A DNA stretch of 64,000 nucleotides from Leifsonia xyli (GTDB lineage Bacteria; Actinomycetota; Actinomycetes; Actinomycetales; Microbacteriaceae). This document shows positions 7,381 through 14,375 of the stretch, one piece after another. The notes beneath the pieces are model-generated. The model had not been told where the DNA came from, did not search any database, and worked only from the letters and a program-made list of their open reading frames with translations. Within the stretch, counting starts at the first letter, position 1, and the number at the start of each line of letters is the position of its first letter. Both the position numbers and the translations under genes were made by a program. The stretch is from the NCBI GenBank assembly GCA_003243275.1, contig QFQR01000006.1:1-64000 (forward strand), read 5' to 3'.

Positions 7381-8424
7381 TCAGCCCACGCGACGTGCGA
7401 GGGCGCCGACCCGATCCACGACGCGACGGAAGAACTCCGCCGGGTCGGTGTCGACGACGACCGCGGCGTTTGCGGGGCGACCCCACATGCCACGCCAGTC
7501 GGCGACGGTCTGTCCGCGGGTGAGGGTTCCCGCGAGTTCGACGTCGACCGTCGCGGGGCGCATCACGCCGAGGCTCGGGTCGAGGGCGATCGCCGCAGCG
7601 AAGGGGTCGTGCATGTGCGCGAGGAACCCCTGATCCTGGGCGAGATGGAACTCCATGTAGAAGCGCACGGCGTCCGAGAGGTGCCGGATGACACTGTTCG
7701 ACGCCGTTGAGCGCAGCCCCGGCGCGTCCTCGCGCGCGATGATCTCCGCGGGTTCGCTGCCGGCCGCGGCGGCGAGCTCGGCGATGTGCTCGGGCTTCAT
7801 CTCGATCCGCTCGGTCACATCGAGCGCGCAGATGATCGGCATCCGGTCTTCGGGCAGCCCCGAGAAGGCGTCGAAGACGATCTTGGCCGAGTCGGGGTCG
7901 ACCGCGATGTTCCACTCGGTGGTGGGGGTCGTGTTGCCGGCGTGGTTGAAGGCGCCGCCCATCACGACGAGGCGCTTCAGCAGTCGCGGGAGCTCCGGCT
8001 CGAGCTTGAGCGCGAGCGCGAGGTTCGTGAGGGGGCCGGTCACGAGCCCGATCACCTCGCCGGGGCGGCGGCGCACGGTGTCGATCCACACCTCGGTGGC
8101 GTGGCGCGGCGAGAGCGCACGCGTCGGTGCCGGCAGCTCGGCGTGGCCGATGCCCTGGGGCCCGTGCGTCTCCTCGGTGGTCATGAGCGGTTGGATGATC
8201 GGCACCTCGGCGCCGAGGGCGACCTCGACCTCGGCGTAGCCGCACAGTTCGAGCCAGGCGAGGTTGTTGGTCGCGACCTGTCGTGCGGGCACGTTGCCCG
8301 CGGTGCAGGTGATGGCGAGGATCTCGGCCTCGGGGCTGGCCATGAGGTAGAGCAGGGCGAGGGAGTCGTCGATGCCGGTGTCGACGTCGGCGATGAGCGG
8401 GATGCGGGAGGTGGTGTCTGCCAC
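7381..8424 (-). CDS. nucleoside hydrolase (IunH/Rih family)
   Basis: Cytosolic N-ribohydrolase, 347 residues, splitting nucleosides into base and ribose. The N-terminal Asp cluster DVDTGIDDSLAL binds the catalytic calcium; NTTPTTEWNI (the family's EFN-type substrate loop with Asn) and the C-terminal MHDPFAAAIAL complete the site. The GTG at 8424 was chosen because GGAG lies five bases upstream. It is the first gene of the six-gene ECF operon, which suggests salvage of imported nucleosides. Base preference cannot be read from the sequence. Confidence 0.92.
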   Translation of the reverse strand: MADTTSRIPLIADVDTGIDDSLALLYLMASPEAEILAITCTAGNVPARQVATNNLAWLELCGYAEVEVALGAEVPIIQPLMTTEETHGPQGIGHAELPAPTRALSPRHATEVWIDTVRRRPGEVIGLVTGPLTNLALALKLEPELPRLLKRLVVMGGAFNHAGNTTPTTEWNIAVDPDSAKIVFDAFSGLPEDRMPIICALDVTERIEMKPEHIAELAAAAGSEPAEIIAREDAPGLRSTASNSVIRHLSDAVRFYMEFHLAQDQGFLAHMHDPFAAAIALDPSLGVMRPATVDVELAGTLTRGQTVADWRGMWGRPANAAVVVDTDPAEFFRRVVDRVGALARRVG

Positions 8425-8684
8425 GGGAACTCCAGACGGATGGGGAGTCTCACGGCGTGACACGACCGGGGGTATCCGGCCGTACCGATCCGTGCGACGG
8501 ATGGGTGCGGAAGGGATACGGTCTCAGCCAGTGGGGCGGGCACGGTCGTGCTCGCGGTGGCCTCGACCTATCCAGACACCCGGTCTCCTCGTGGTTGCGC
8601 GATCGTCGATGACCGCGGTGGAGCCACCATACTCCTCCCCGCGCGGTTGATCTCAACTGCCCCGCGTGTCGCGAGCCGCGCATC
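8425..8684. other. intergenic region upstream of the nucleoside hydrolase operon
   Basis: About 260 bases without a credible gene. It should hold the promoter of the minus-strand ECF operon, but no convincing -10/-35 pair or operator was seen. The palindrome at 8685-8738 follows. Confidence 0.4.
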
Positions 8685-8738
8685 GAGACGGCAGAAACGA
8701 CCGGATGCGCGCCGGCCTTCGGGTCGTTGCTGCCGTCT
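8685..8738. repeat. intergenic palindromic repeat, copy 2
   Basis: Left arm AGACGGCAGAAACGACC (8686-8702), 18-base loop, right arm GGGTCGTTGCTGCCGTCT (8721-8738); one mismatch in the 17-base stem. The preceding CGCGCATCGAG and most of the loop are also shared with the copy at 3108-3162, 5.6 kb away. Confidence 0.85.
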
Positions 8739-8809
8739 GGGTGATGCGGGGCCTGGTGCACCTCTGCTTGGATGTCGCACATCGTCGGGAGCTCGGAGGG
8801 ATGGATTAC

Positions 8810-9283
8810 ATGGGCTACTTCATCGTCGTGATCGCGCAGACCGTGGTGCTGCCGCTCCTCTCGGGCGGCATCCAGCTCGCCACCGTCGGCGGCGACCCGG
8901 TGCCGGTGTTCGGGATGTGGTGGGTGTTCTGGGGCATCGGCACGCGGCTGCTGCTCGCGGGCATCGTGCAGGCTTCGGGCAAGGGGACGACTGCGCAGAT
9001 CCTGGGTGCTGCGGCGCCGAGCGTGCAGGAGACGCAGCTCACGCGTGAGCTCGGCACCGCCAACATCGCCATGGGGCTCACGGGCCTGCTCGCGCTCATC
9101 CCCGGTTGGGCGCTCCCGACGGGGCTCGCGGGCGCCCTCTTCCTGCTGTTCGCGGGCGTGATGCACGTCGCGAAGAAGGACAAGAACGCGAAGGAGAGGG
9201 TCGCCACCTGGACGGACCTGCTGGTCGGCGTCGTGGTGCTGCTGTTGGCCGGCTACACCCTCGTCCAGGCGCTCGCCGGCTGA
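8810..9283 (+). CDS. DUF6790-like membrane protein
   Basis: A 157-residue inner-membrane protein with four hydrophobic segments, resembling the DUF6790 family; function unknown. The motif-like WWVFWGIGTR follows the first helix. ATG at 8810 is preferred over ATG at 8801 because GGAGGG lies nine bases before the former and directly abuts the latter. It stands alone, convergent with the acyltransferase gene five bases downstream. The palindromic repeat at 8685-8738 lies in its upstream region and may carry or disturb its promoter. Confidence 0.75.
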   Translation: MGYFIVVIAQTVVLPLLSGGIQLATVGGDPVPVFGMWWVFWGIGTRLLLAGIVQASGKGTTAQILGAAAPSVQETQLTRELGTANIAMGLTGLLALIPGWALPTGLAGALFLLFAGVMHVAKKDKNAKERVATWTDLLVGVVVLLLAGYTLVQALAG

Positions 9284-9288
9284 ACCGA

Positions 9289-9867
9289 CTACTCGGGGGT
9301 CGCGGTGAGCTCCGACGAGAGCCGTGGCTCGACGCGGAGCTCCGGGCGGTAGCCGGCCTTGTCGGCGTAGAACGCGCGGATGCGATCCATGTCGTCGGAC
9401 ACCACGCCGCTCAGCTCGATCGTGGGGCCGAGACCCGTCGTCATGGTGGTGCGGTCGACGTAGCCGAGGGTCACCGGCAGCTCGGCCTCCCGCGCGATGC
9501 GGTAGAAGCCGGACTTCCAGTGGCCGGTGTTGCTGCGCGTGCCGTCGGGCGTCACGACGAGCCCGAAGACCTCGCCGCTGCGGATGCGTTCCAGCACCTC
9601 GCCGACGACGCGCGCGGGGTCGGCGCGGTCCACCGGGATGCCGCCGAGGCCGCGCATGAGGGGGCCGCGCCAGCCCCGGAAGAGGCTCTTCTTGCCGAGC
9701 CAGCGGAAGTTCATCCTGAGCCGCCAGGCGATCGCGAGCATGAACACGAAGTCCCAGTTGGAGGTGTGCGGGGCGCCGATCAGCACGGTGGGGCGGTTCG
9801 GCGCGGGCTCGGTCACGAGCTTCCAGCGGGATGCGGCCCAGAACAGCCGGGCGAGGAGGCGGCGCAT
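9289..9867 (-). CDS. PlsC-like lysophospholipid acyltransferase family protein
   Basis: 192-residue acyltransferase of the PlsC/LPLAT superfamily, probably membrane-associated and acting on a lysophospholipid or related glycolipid acceptor. The catalytic HX4D motif is HTSNWD; further on come GGIPVDR (the family's glycerolphosphate-binding FxxR-like region) and TPDGTRS (the EGTRS-type block). It is shorter than PlsC proper and closer to small actinobacterial 1-acylglycerol-3-phosphate acyltransferase-like proteins. TACCGT lies six bases before the ATG, so it is probably leaderless. Confidence 0.85.
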   Translation of the reverse strand: MRRLLARLFWAASRWKLVTEPAPNRPTVLIGAPHTSNWDFVFMLAIAWRLRMNFRWLGKKSLFRGWRGPLMRGLGGIPVDRADPARVVGEVLERIRSGEVFGLVVTPDGTRSNTGHWKSGFYRIAREAELPVTLGYVDRTTMTTGLGPTIELSGVVSDDMDRIRAFYADKAGYRPELRVEPRLSSELTATPE

Positions 9868-9873
9868 CCGTCC

Positions 9874-9879
9874 ACGGTA
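9874..9879 (-). promoter_or_regulatory. -10 box for the PlsC-like gene, probably leaderless
   Basis: TACCGT on the minus strand, six bases before the ATG at 9867; no Shine-Dalgarno sequence. Confidence 0.5.
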
Positions 9880-9987
9880 CGCGCCGAACCATCAAGTGAA
9901 CGGCATACGAGAGCGGAACGCCCGGTCTATCCAGGAGACGCCGAGGCGAGTACGGTGGGGCGCATCCGCCACCCCTGAGGGGATGTC

Positions 9988-11016
9988 ATGGACGATCTCG
10001 CGGCTTCACCCGCGCGCGTCTCCACCGGTTCGCTGCCGGGCTGGGAGGACGTCGAGCGGCTCGTCGAGGAGGCCTATCGCTACGGCCTCGTCTCCACCGA
10101 CGGCGAGATCGCCACCTACATCCCCCGCCTCGCGCAGGCGGATGCCGACCTCTTCGGGGTGAGCGTCGCCGAGGTGAACGGGGCGGTGCACACCGCGGGT
10201 GATGCGGAGGCGACGTTCTCGATCCAGTCGATCTCCAAAGCCTTCGTCTACGCGCTGGTCTGCGAGGAGCTCGGGCACGAGACGGTGCGCGAGCGGGTGG
10301 GCGTCAACAACACGGGACTCGCGTTCAACTCGGTCGTCGCGATCGAGCTCAACGAGGGGCACCCGATGAACCCCATGGTCAACGCGGGTGCGATCGCGAC
10401 GACGGCGCTCGTGCCCGCCGCGTCCGCCGAGGAGCGCTGGGGCCGCATCCAGGACGGCCTCTCGGCGTTCGCGGGCCGCCGCCTCGAACTCGACGGAGAG
10501 GTGTACACCTCCGAGGCCGACACCAACCAGCGCAACCGGGCGATCGGCACCCTCCTGCAGGCGTACGGCCGCATCGACGCCGATCCGCTCGCCGCGGTCG
10601 ACGTCTACACCCGCCAGTGCTCGCTGCTGGTGAGCGCCGCCGACCTCGCCGTGATGGGCGCGACGCTCGCCGACGGCGGCGTCAACCCGGTCACCGGCAT
10701 CCGCGTGGTCTCGGCCACGGTCGCCCGCGACACCCTCGCGGTGCTCGCCTCGACGGGGCTGTACGAGAGATCCGGCGAGTGGCTGTTCGAGATCGGCCTG
10801 CCCGGCAAGTCGGGGGTTGCGGGCGGCATCGTCACGATCTCGCCCGGCAAGGGCGGCATCGGCGTGTTCTCGCCCCGGCTCGACAGCGCAGGCAACAGCG
10901 TGCGCGGCCAGCGGGCCACGCGCTTCCTCTCCCGTGCGCTCGGCCTCGACGTGTTCGCATCCGAGGCCCACGAGCACGGGCCCTACCCCTACACGCGAGA
11001 GAAGGGTTCCGCATGA
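9988..11016 (+). CDS. glsA: glutaminase A
   Basis: Serine-dependent glutaminase hydrolysing L-glutamine to glutamate and ammonia in the cytosol. 342 residues; the catalytic SxxK is in FSIQSISKAF, followed by NNTGLAFNS, NPMVNAGA and the Tyr-containing VYTRQCSLLVSA, and the GKSGVAGGI loop, all typical of the beta-lactamase-fold glutaminases. GAGGGG lies before the ATG. The stop overlaps the start of the MFS gene (ATGA), so the two are co-translated; the transporter may move glutamine, glutamate or a product. Confidence 0.95.
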   Translation: MDDLAASPARVSTGSLPGWEDVERLVEEAYRYGLVSTDGEIATYIPRLAQADADLFGVSVAEVNGAVHTAGDAEATFSIQSISKAFVYALVCEELGHETVRERVGVNNTGLAFNSVVAIELNEGHPMNPMVNAGAIATTALVPAASAEERWGRIQDGLSAFAGRRLELDGEVYTSEADTNQRNRAIGTLLQAYGRIDADPLAAVDVYTRQCSLLVSAADLAVMGATLADGGVNPVTGIRVVSATVARDTLAVLASTGLYERSGEWLFEIGLPGKSGVAGGIVTISPGKGGIGVFSPRLDSAGNSVRGQRATRFLSRALGLDVFASEAHEHGPYPYTREKGSA

Positions 11017-12650
11017 CCACCACCGATGCCGGCACCGCGCCGGAGGTCAAGGCCTCCTGGGCGCCCATGGTCGGGCTGTTCTTCGCCCAGATGCTCATGT
11101 CGTTCAACGTGGCCGCGCTTCCGGTGTCGATCGGCGGCATGGTCGCCGAGTTCGATGTGCCGCCCACCACCGCGAGCACCGCGATCGTGGTCTACGGTCT
11201 CGCGGTCGCGGCTCTCGTGATGGTGGGTGCCAAGCTCGGTCAGCGGGTCGGCTGGGTGCTGATGTTCCGGATCGTGATCGCGACGTTCGCGGGTTCCGCG
11301 CTGATGATGCTGTTCGGGCCGACCATCAACTGGATCATCGCCGCGCAGGTCGTCGCGGGTGCCTCCGCCGCGATCATCGTGCCGAGCCTCGTCGCGCTCA
11401 TCGCGCACAACTACCGCGGCACCCAGCAGGCGACGGCCGTCGGATCGCTCGGCTCGGCCCGCGCGATCTCCGGCATGACGGCGTTCTTCGTCGGCGGCGC
11501 GCTCGGCACCCTCGTCGGCTGGCGACCGGTGTTCGCGATCGTGCTCGGCCTCGCGGTGCTCGTGTTCATCCTCAGTTTCCGACTGCGCGGCGACAAGGGC
11601 GACCCGGCGATCAAGATCGACCTGGTGGCCGCCGTGTTCATCGGCCTCGCGATCGTGTCGCTCACGCTCGGCTTCAACAACCTCAACGGCTGGGGCGTGC
11701 TGCAGGCGACCGACCGCGCGCCGTTCTCGGTGGGCGGCGTCTCGCCCGCTCCGCTGCTCATCCTGCTCGGTGTCGTGCTGGGGCAGATCTTCTTCATCTG
11801 GACGCGCCGCCGCACCCGCGCGGGCAAGATCCCGCTCGTGAGCCTCAAGGTGCTGGGGCGCGACAGCGAGCGCGCGGCGGTCTACGCGATGTTCATCGTG
11901 GTGGCGCTCGAGGCGGCGCTCAACTTCACGGTGCCGCTCTACATCCAGATCGTCCAGGGGCGCACCCCCTTCGACACCTCGCTCGCGATGATGCCGTTCA
12001 ACCTCACGGTGTTCGTCACGGCGACCGTCATCGTGCGCTTCTACGGGCGTTTCAACCCGAAGACGATCGGCATGTTCGGCTTCATCCTGACGACCTCGGC
12101 GCTCGTCTGGCTGTCGTTCGTGGTGACCAACAACTGGGAGACGCTGCCGACGATCCTGGGGCTGTTCGTCTTCGGCGTCGGCCAGGGCGCCCTTGTGACG
12201 CTCGTCTTCAACGTGCTCGTCACGGCGGTGCCGAAGACCCTCGCGGGGGACGTCGGATCGATCCGCGGCACGACGCAGAACCTGGCCTCCGCGGTCGGCA
12301 CGGCCGTCGCGGGCGCGCTGCTGGTCGGCATCCTGAGCTTCAACCTCTCGCAGGCGCTGCTGACGAACACCTACCTGCCGGAGGAGCTCGTGGAGAAGGT
12401 GAGCCTCGAGAACGCGAACTTCGTCAGCAACGACCAGTTGCGCACCCTGCTCGACGGCACCGACGCGACCCCCTCGCAGACGGAGGAGTTCGTGCGCATC
12501 AACGAGGACGCGCGGCTCTCGGCGCTGCGGATGGGGCTGCTGTTCCTCGCGGGGATCTCCGCGCTCGCGATCGTGCCGGCGGCGCGGCTGCCGCGCTACC
12601 GTCCGGGCGAGATCCCCGACCCCGATCCCGCGGAGCAGGCGAAGCCCTGA
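11013..12650 (+). CDS. MFS transporter, DHA2-like
   Basis: Major facilitator superfamily permease of 545 residues with about 14 membrane segments, as in the DHA2 drug/proton antiporter branch. Motif A-like GAKLGQRVGW follows the second helix, and a large charged loop near residues 460-500 precedes the last helix. Start ATG overlaps the glutaminase stop. Family annotation would say multidrug efflux, but translational coupling to glsA suggests a physiological substrate linked to glutamine or glutamate; this is inference. Confidence 0.88.
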   Translation: MTTTDAGTAPEVKASWAPMVGLFFAQMLMSFNVAALPVSIGGMVAEFDVPPTTASTAIVVYGLAVAALVMVGAKLGQRVGWVLMFRIVIATFAGSALMMLFGPTINWIIAAQVVAGASAAIIVPSLVALIAHNYRGTQQATAVGSLGSARAISGMTAFFVGGALGTLVGWRPVFAIVLGLAVLVFILSFRLRGDKGDPAIKIDLVAAVFIGLAIVSLTLGFNNLNGWGVLQATDRAPFSVGGVSPAPLLILLGVVLGQIFFIWTRRRTRAGKIPLVSLKVLGRDSERAAVYAMFIVVALEAALNFTVPLYIQIVQGRTPFDTSLAMMPFNLTVFVTATVIVRFYGRFNPKTIGMFGFILTTSALVWLSFVVTNNWETLPTILGLFVFGVGQGALVTLVFNVLVTAVPKTLAGDVGSIRGTTQNLASAVGTAVAGALLVGILSFNLSQALLTNTYLPEELVEKVSLENANFVSNDQLRTLLDGTDATPSQTEEFVRINEDARLSALRMGLLFLAGISALAIVPAARLPRYRPGEIPDPDPAEQAKP

Positions 12651-12681
12651 GCGCGGCGCGTGCGCGCGGGCCGCGCCCGCC

Positions 12682-12687
12682 TAGCAT
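12682..12687 (+). promoter_or_regulatory. -10 box for the first DUF7882 gene, probably leaderless
   Basis: TAGCAT, six bases before the ATG at 12694; no Shine-Dalgarno sequence. Confidence 0.55.
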
Positions 12688-12693
12688 GAGCCC

Positions 12694-13032
12694 ATGGGCA
12701 CCCTCTACTACGCAGACCAGGCGATCGAGATGGACGATCGAACCCTCGCTCATCTGAAGGTCGCCGTGGTGACGAAGTTGCGTCGCGGGGAGAGCTTCAC
12801 GCTGTCGTGGGCGCACGCCGAGAACCACCCGAGCGGGCGCACCACGATCTGGATGCATGCGTCCATCCCGCTGCGCTTCGAGTTCGAGGAGGCGCAGGCA
12901 CCCCAGCTGCGCCGCGAGTGGATCGAGGAGATCCTGCGCTCCGCCAACACGACGGGCGGCATCCAGCTCACCGCGGAGAACCTCGAGACCGGTCGGCTGC
13001 CCGAGGGGCGGGGCTCGGCCGACCTCGGCTGA
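12694..13032 (+). CDS. DUF7882 family protein
   Basis: 112-residue soluble protein of a family common in Microbacteriaceae (often misnamed ATP-dependent DNA ligase in old annotations); function unknown. The family pattern is visible: MGTLYY start, DDRTLAHLKV, KLRRGESFTLSW, and a WMHASIPLRFEF strand. It faces a paralogue at 13078-13437, and the two stop codons lie 45 bases apart. No catalytic motif is apparent. Confidence 0.85.
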   Translation: MGTLYYADQAIEMDDRTLAHLKVAVVTKLRRGESFTLSWAHAENHPSGRTTIWMHASIPLRFEFEEAQAPQLRREWIEEILRSANTTGGIQLTAENLETGRLPEGRGSADLG

Positions 13033-13082
13033 GTCGGGGCTCGTCCGCGCCGCCTCGGAACGGAACGGGCGCGCGACTCAGC
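13028..13082. terminator. inverted repeat between convergent DUF7882 genes
   Basis: GCTGAGTCG and CGACTCAGC form a 9-base inverted repeat separated by 37 bases, each arm covering the stop codon of one of the two convergent genes. It might act as a two-way transcription stop, but lacks U-tracts and the loop is long. Confidence 0.3.
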
Positions 13083-13437
13083 GCGCCGGGTGGTCCTTGC
13101 GCTTGACGGAGTTGTCGACCGACTTCACCGGCTGTTCGGTGGCGGGGTCCTCGCCGAGCACGAGGCCGCGATTGGAACCGGCCTGCGCCGCGAGCTCGTC
13201 CAGCCAGTCCTTGTCGATGAGCGGCATCCGGCTTCCCGAGTAGCGGAAGTAGAACGGGATGCCGGTGTCGACCCAGATCGAGCTGCGCCCGTCGCCCACA
13301 CCGGGGGTGTCGCGCCAGCTGAGCATGAACGACTCGCGACGGCGCAGCTTCGACCCGATGACCAGTTCGAGGTGCGCGAGCACCCGATCGTCGAAGGAGA
13401 TCTCGATGCCGGAACTGCCGTAGATGAGGGAACCCAC
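13078..13437 (-). CDS. DUF7882 family protein, paralogue
   Basis: 119-residue paralogue of the convergent gene at 12694, with the same blocks: GSLIYG start, DDRVLAHLELVIGSKLRR, ESFMLSWRD, SSIWVDTGIPFYF. It has a longer, basic, Lys/Arg-containing C-terminus (SVKRKDHPAR). GTG at 13437 is preceded by an AAAGG-type ribosome site, unlike the leaderless partner. Function unknown; the tail-to-tail pair probably arose by inverted duplication or separate transfer. Confidence 0.85.
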   Translation of the reverse strand: MGSLIYGSSGIEISFDDRVLAHLELVIGSKLRRRESFMLSWRDTPGVGDGRSSIWVDTGIPFYFRYSGSRMPLIDKDWLDELAAQAGSNRGLVLGEDPATEQPVKSVDNSVKRKDHPAR

Positions 13438-13503
13438 TGTGCCCTTTCCGCTGGTGCGGCGCCCGGGCGGCGCCTCGCGGCCGATGCTACCCGGGCGGCG
13501 GGG

Positions 13504-14271
13504 TCAGTGGCGTCCGGCGAGGCGCGCGGTGATCTCGCGCGCCGTGACGACGACGGCCTCGCCGAGGAGTCGCCGATGCTCCGCGCCGGCGGTGCTGCTG
13601 CGGAAGGTGAGCCCGACGGCTGCCGCGGGGTAGCCGGTGGCGTCGGATGCGGCGGCGCCGGTCGAGGCGTAGTCCTCCGTGATCTCGCCGTCCTCGTCGG
13701 CCCAGCCGCGCTCGCGGGCCTCGCGCAGCACCCGCTCCAGCTCGCCGAGGCGGGTGGGGCCGCGGTCGTTCCGGCGGATGAGGCTGCCGCGGTCGGGGTA
13801 GAGGGCGCGCACCTGGTCGCGGGGCAGCAGGGCGAGCATCGACCGGCCGGTCGCGGCGAGGTGCGCGGGCAGCCGCACCCCGATGCCCGTGACCGTGGTG
13901 GGTGCCCGGAACCCCTGCACGCGCGCGAGGTAGATCACATCCGCCCCGCTGAGGAGGGCGAGATGGGCGACGACGGGGATCGGCGCGTGCGGCACGAGCC
14001 GCTCGAGCAGCGGGGTGGCGAGCCGCGTGAGCTGTGCGGCGCGGCGGGGTGCCGCACCGAGTTCGGCCATGAGGGTGCTCGGCCCGTAGCTGCGGTGCTC
14101 GGGGTAGTGGATGACGAATCCCTCGTCCATGAGCACGCGCAGCAGTTGGTAGACCGACGACCGCGGCAGCTGGAGCTCGCGGGCGATGCTCGAGGCGCGC
14201 GCGGGGGCCGCGCGCTCGCCGAGGTAGCGCAGGATGCCGAGAGCGTTGCGGGCCGCGGGGATCGTGGGCAC
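13504..14271 (-). CDS. IclR-family regulator, probable hut regulator
   Basis: 255-residue DNA-binding regulator: N-terminal winged helix-turn-helix (ASSIARELQLPRSSVYQLL, residues about 27-45) followed by the IclR effector domain. It is divergent from hutH with about 100 bases between the genes. GTG at 14271 has GGAGG before it. The shared intergenic region has a perfect 16-base palindrome at 14285-14300 lying close to its start codon, so autoregulation together with hut control is likely. The ligand is inferred to be a histidine-pathway intermediate such as urocanate; this is not visible in the sequence. Confidence 0.88.
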   Translation of the reverse strand: MPTIPAARNALGILRYLGERAAPARASSIARELQLPRSSVYQLLRVLMDEGFVIHYPEHRSYGPSTLMAELGAAPRRAAQLTRLATPLLERLVPHAPIPVVAHLALLSGADVIYLARVQGFRAPTTVTGIGVRLPAHLAATGRSMLALLPRDQVRALYPDRGSLIRRNDRGPTRLGELERVLREARERGWADEDGEITEDYASTGAAASDATGYPAAAVGLTFRSSTAGAEHRRLLGEAVVVTAREITARLAGRH

Positions 14272-14284
14272 GGAACCTCCGATC

Positions 14285-14300
14285 GTCTGAGATCTCAGAC
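14285..14300. promoter_or_regulatory. candidate operator of the IclR-type hut regulator
   Basis: Perfect 16-base palindrome GTCTGAGATCTCAGAC in the space between the divergent IclR-type gene and hutH, 14 bases from the regulator's start codon and about 75 bases from that of hutH. Position and symmetry fit a dimeric regulator site controlling both directions. Confidence 0.65.
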
Positions 14301-14375
14301 AGATTAGCGCGCATCCCCCTCCCGCGGGTTCGGCCGTCTCGCTGGAATGGTCGCAACGTCGAAAGGGGACCCGGG

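Noticed and set aside
8450..9895. 481-codon frame antisense to the DUF6790-like gene
   Set aside because: Arg/His-rich antisense translation running through a palindromic repeat and overlapping supported genes.
13028..13082. strong bidirectional terminator between DUF7882 genes
   Set aside because: Arms are only nine bases with a 37-base loop and no U-tract; kept only as a low-confidence inverted repeat.
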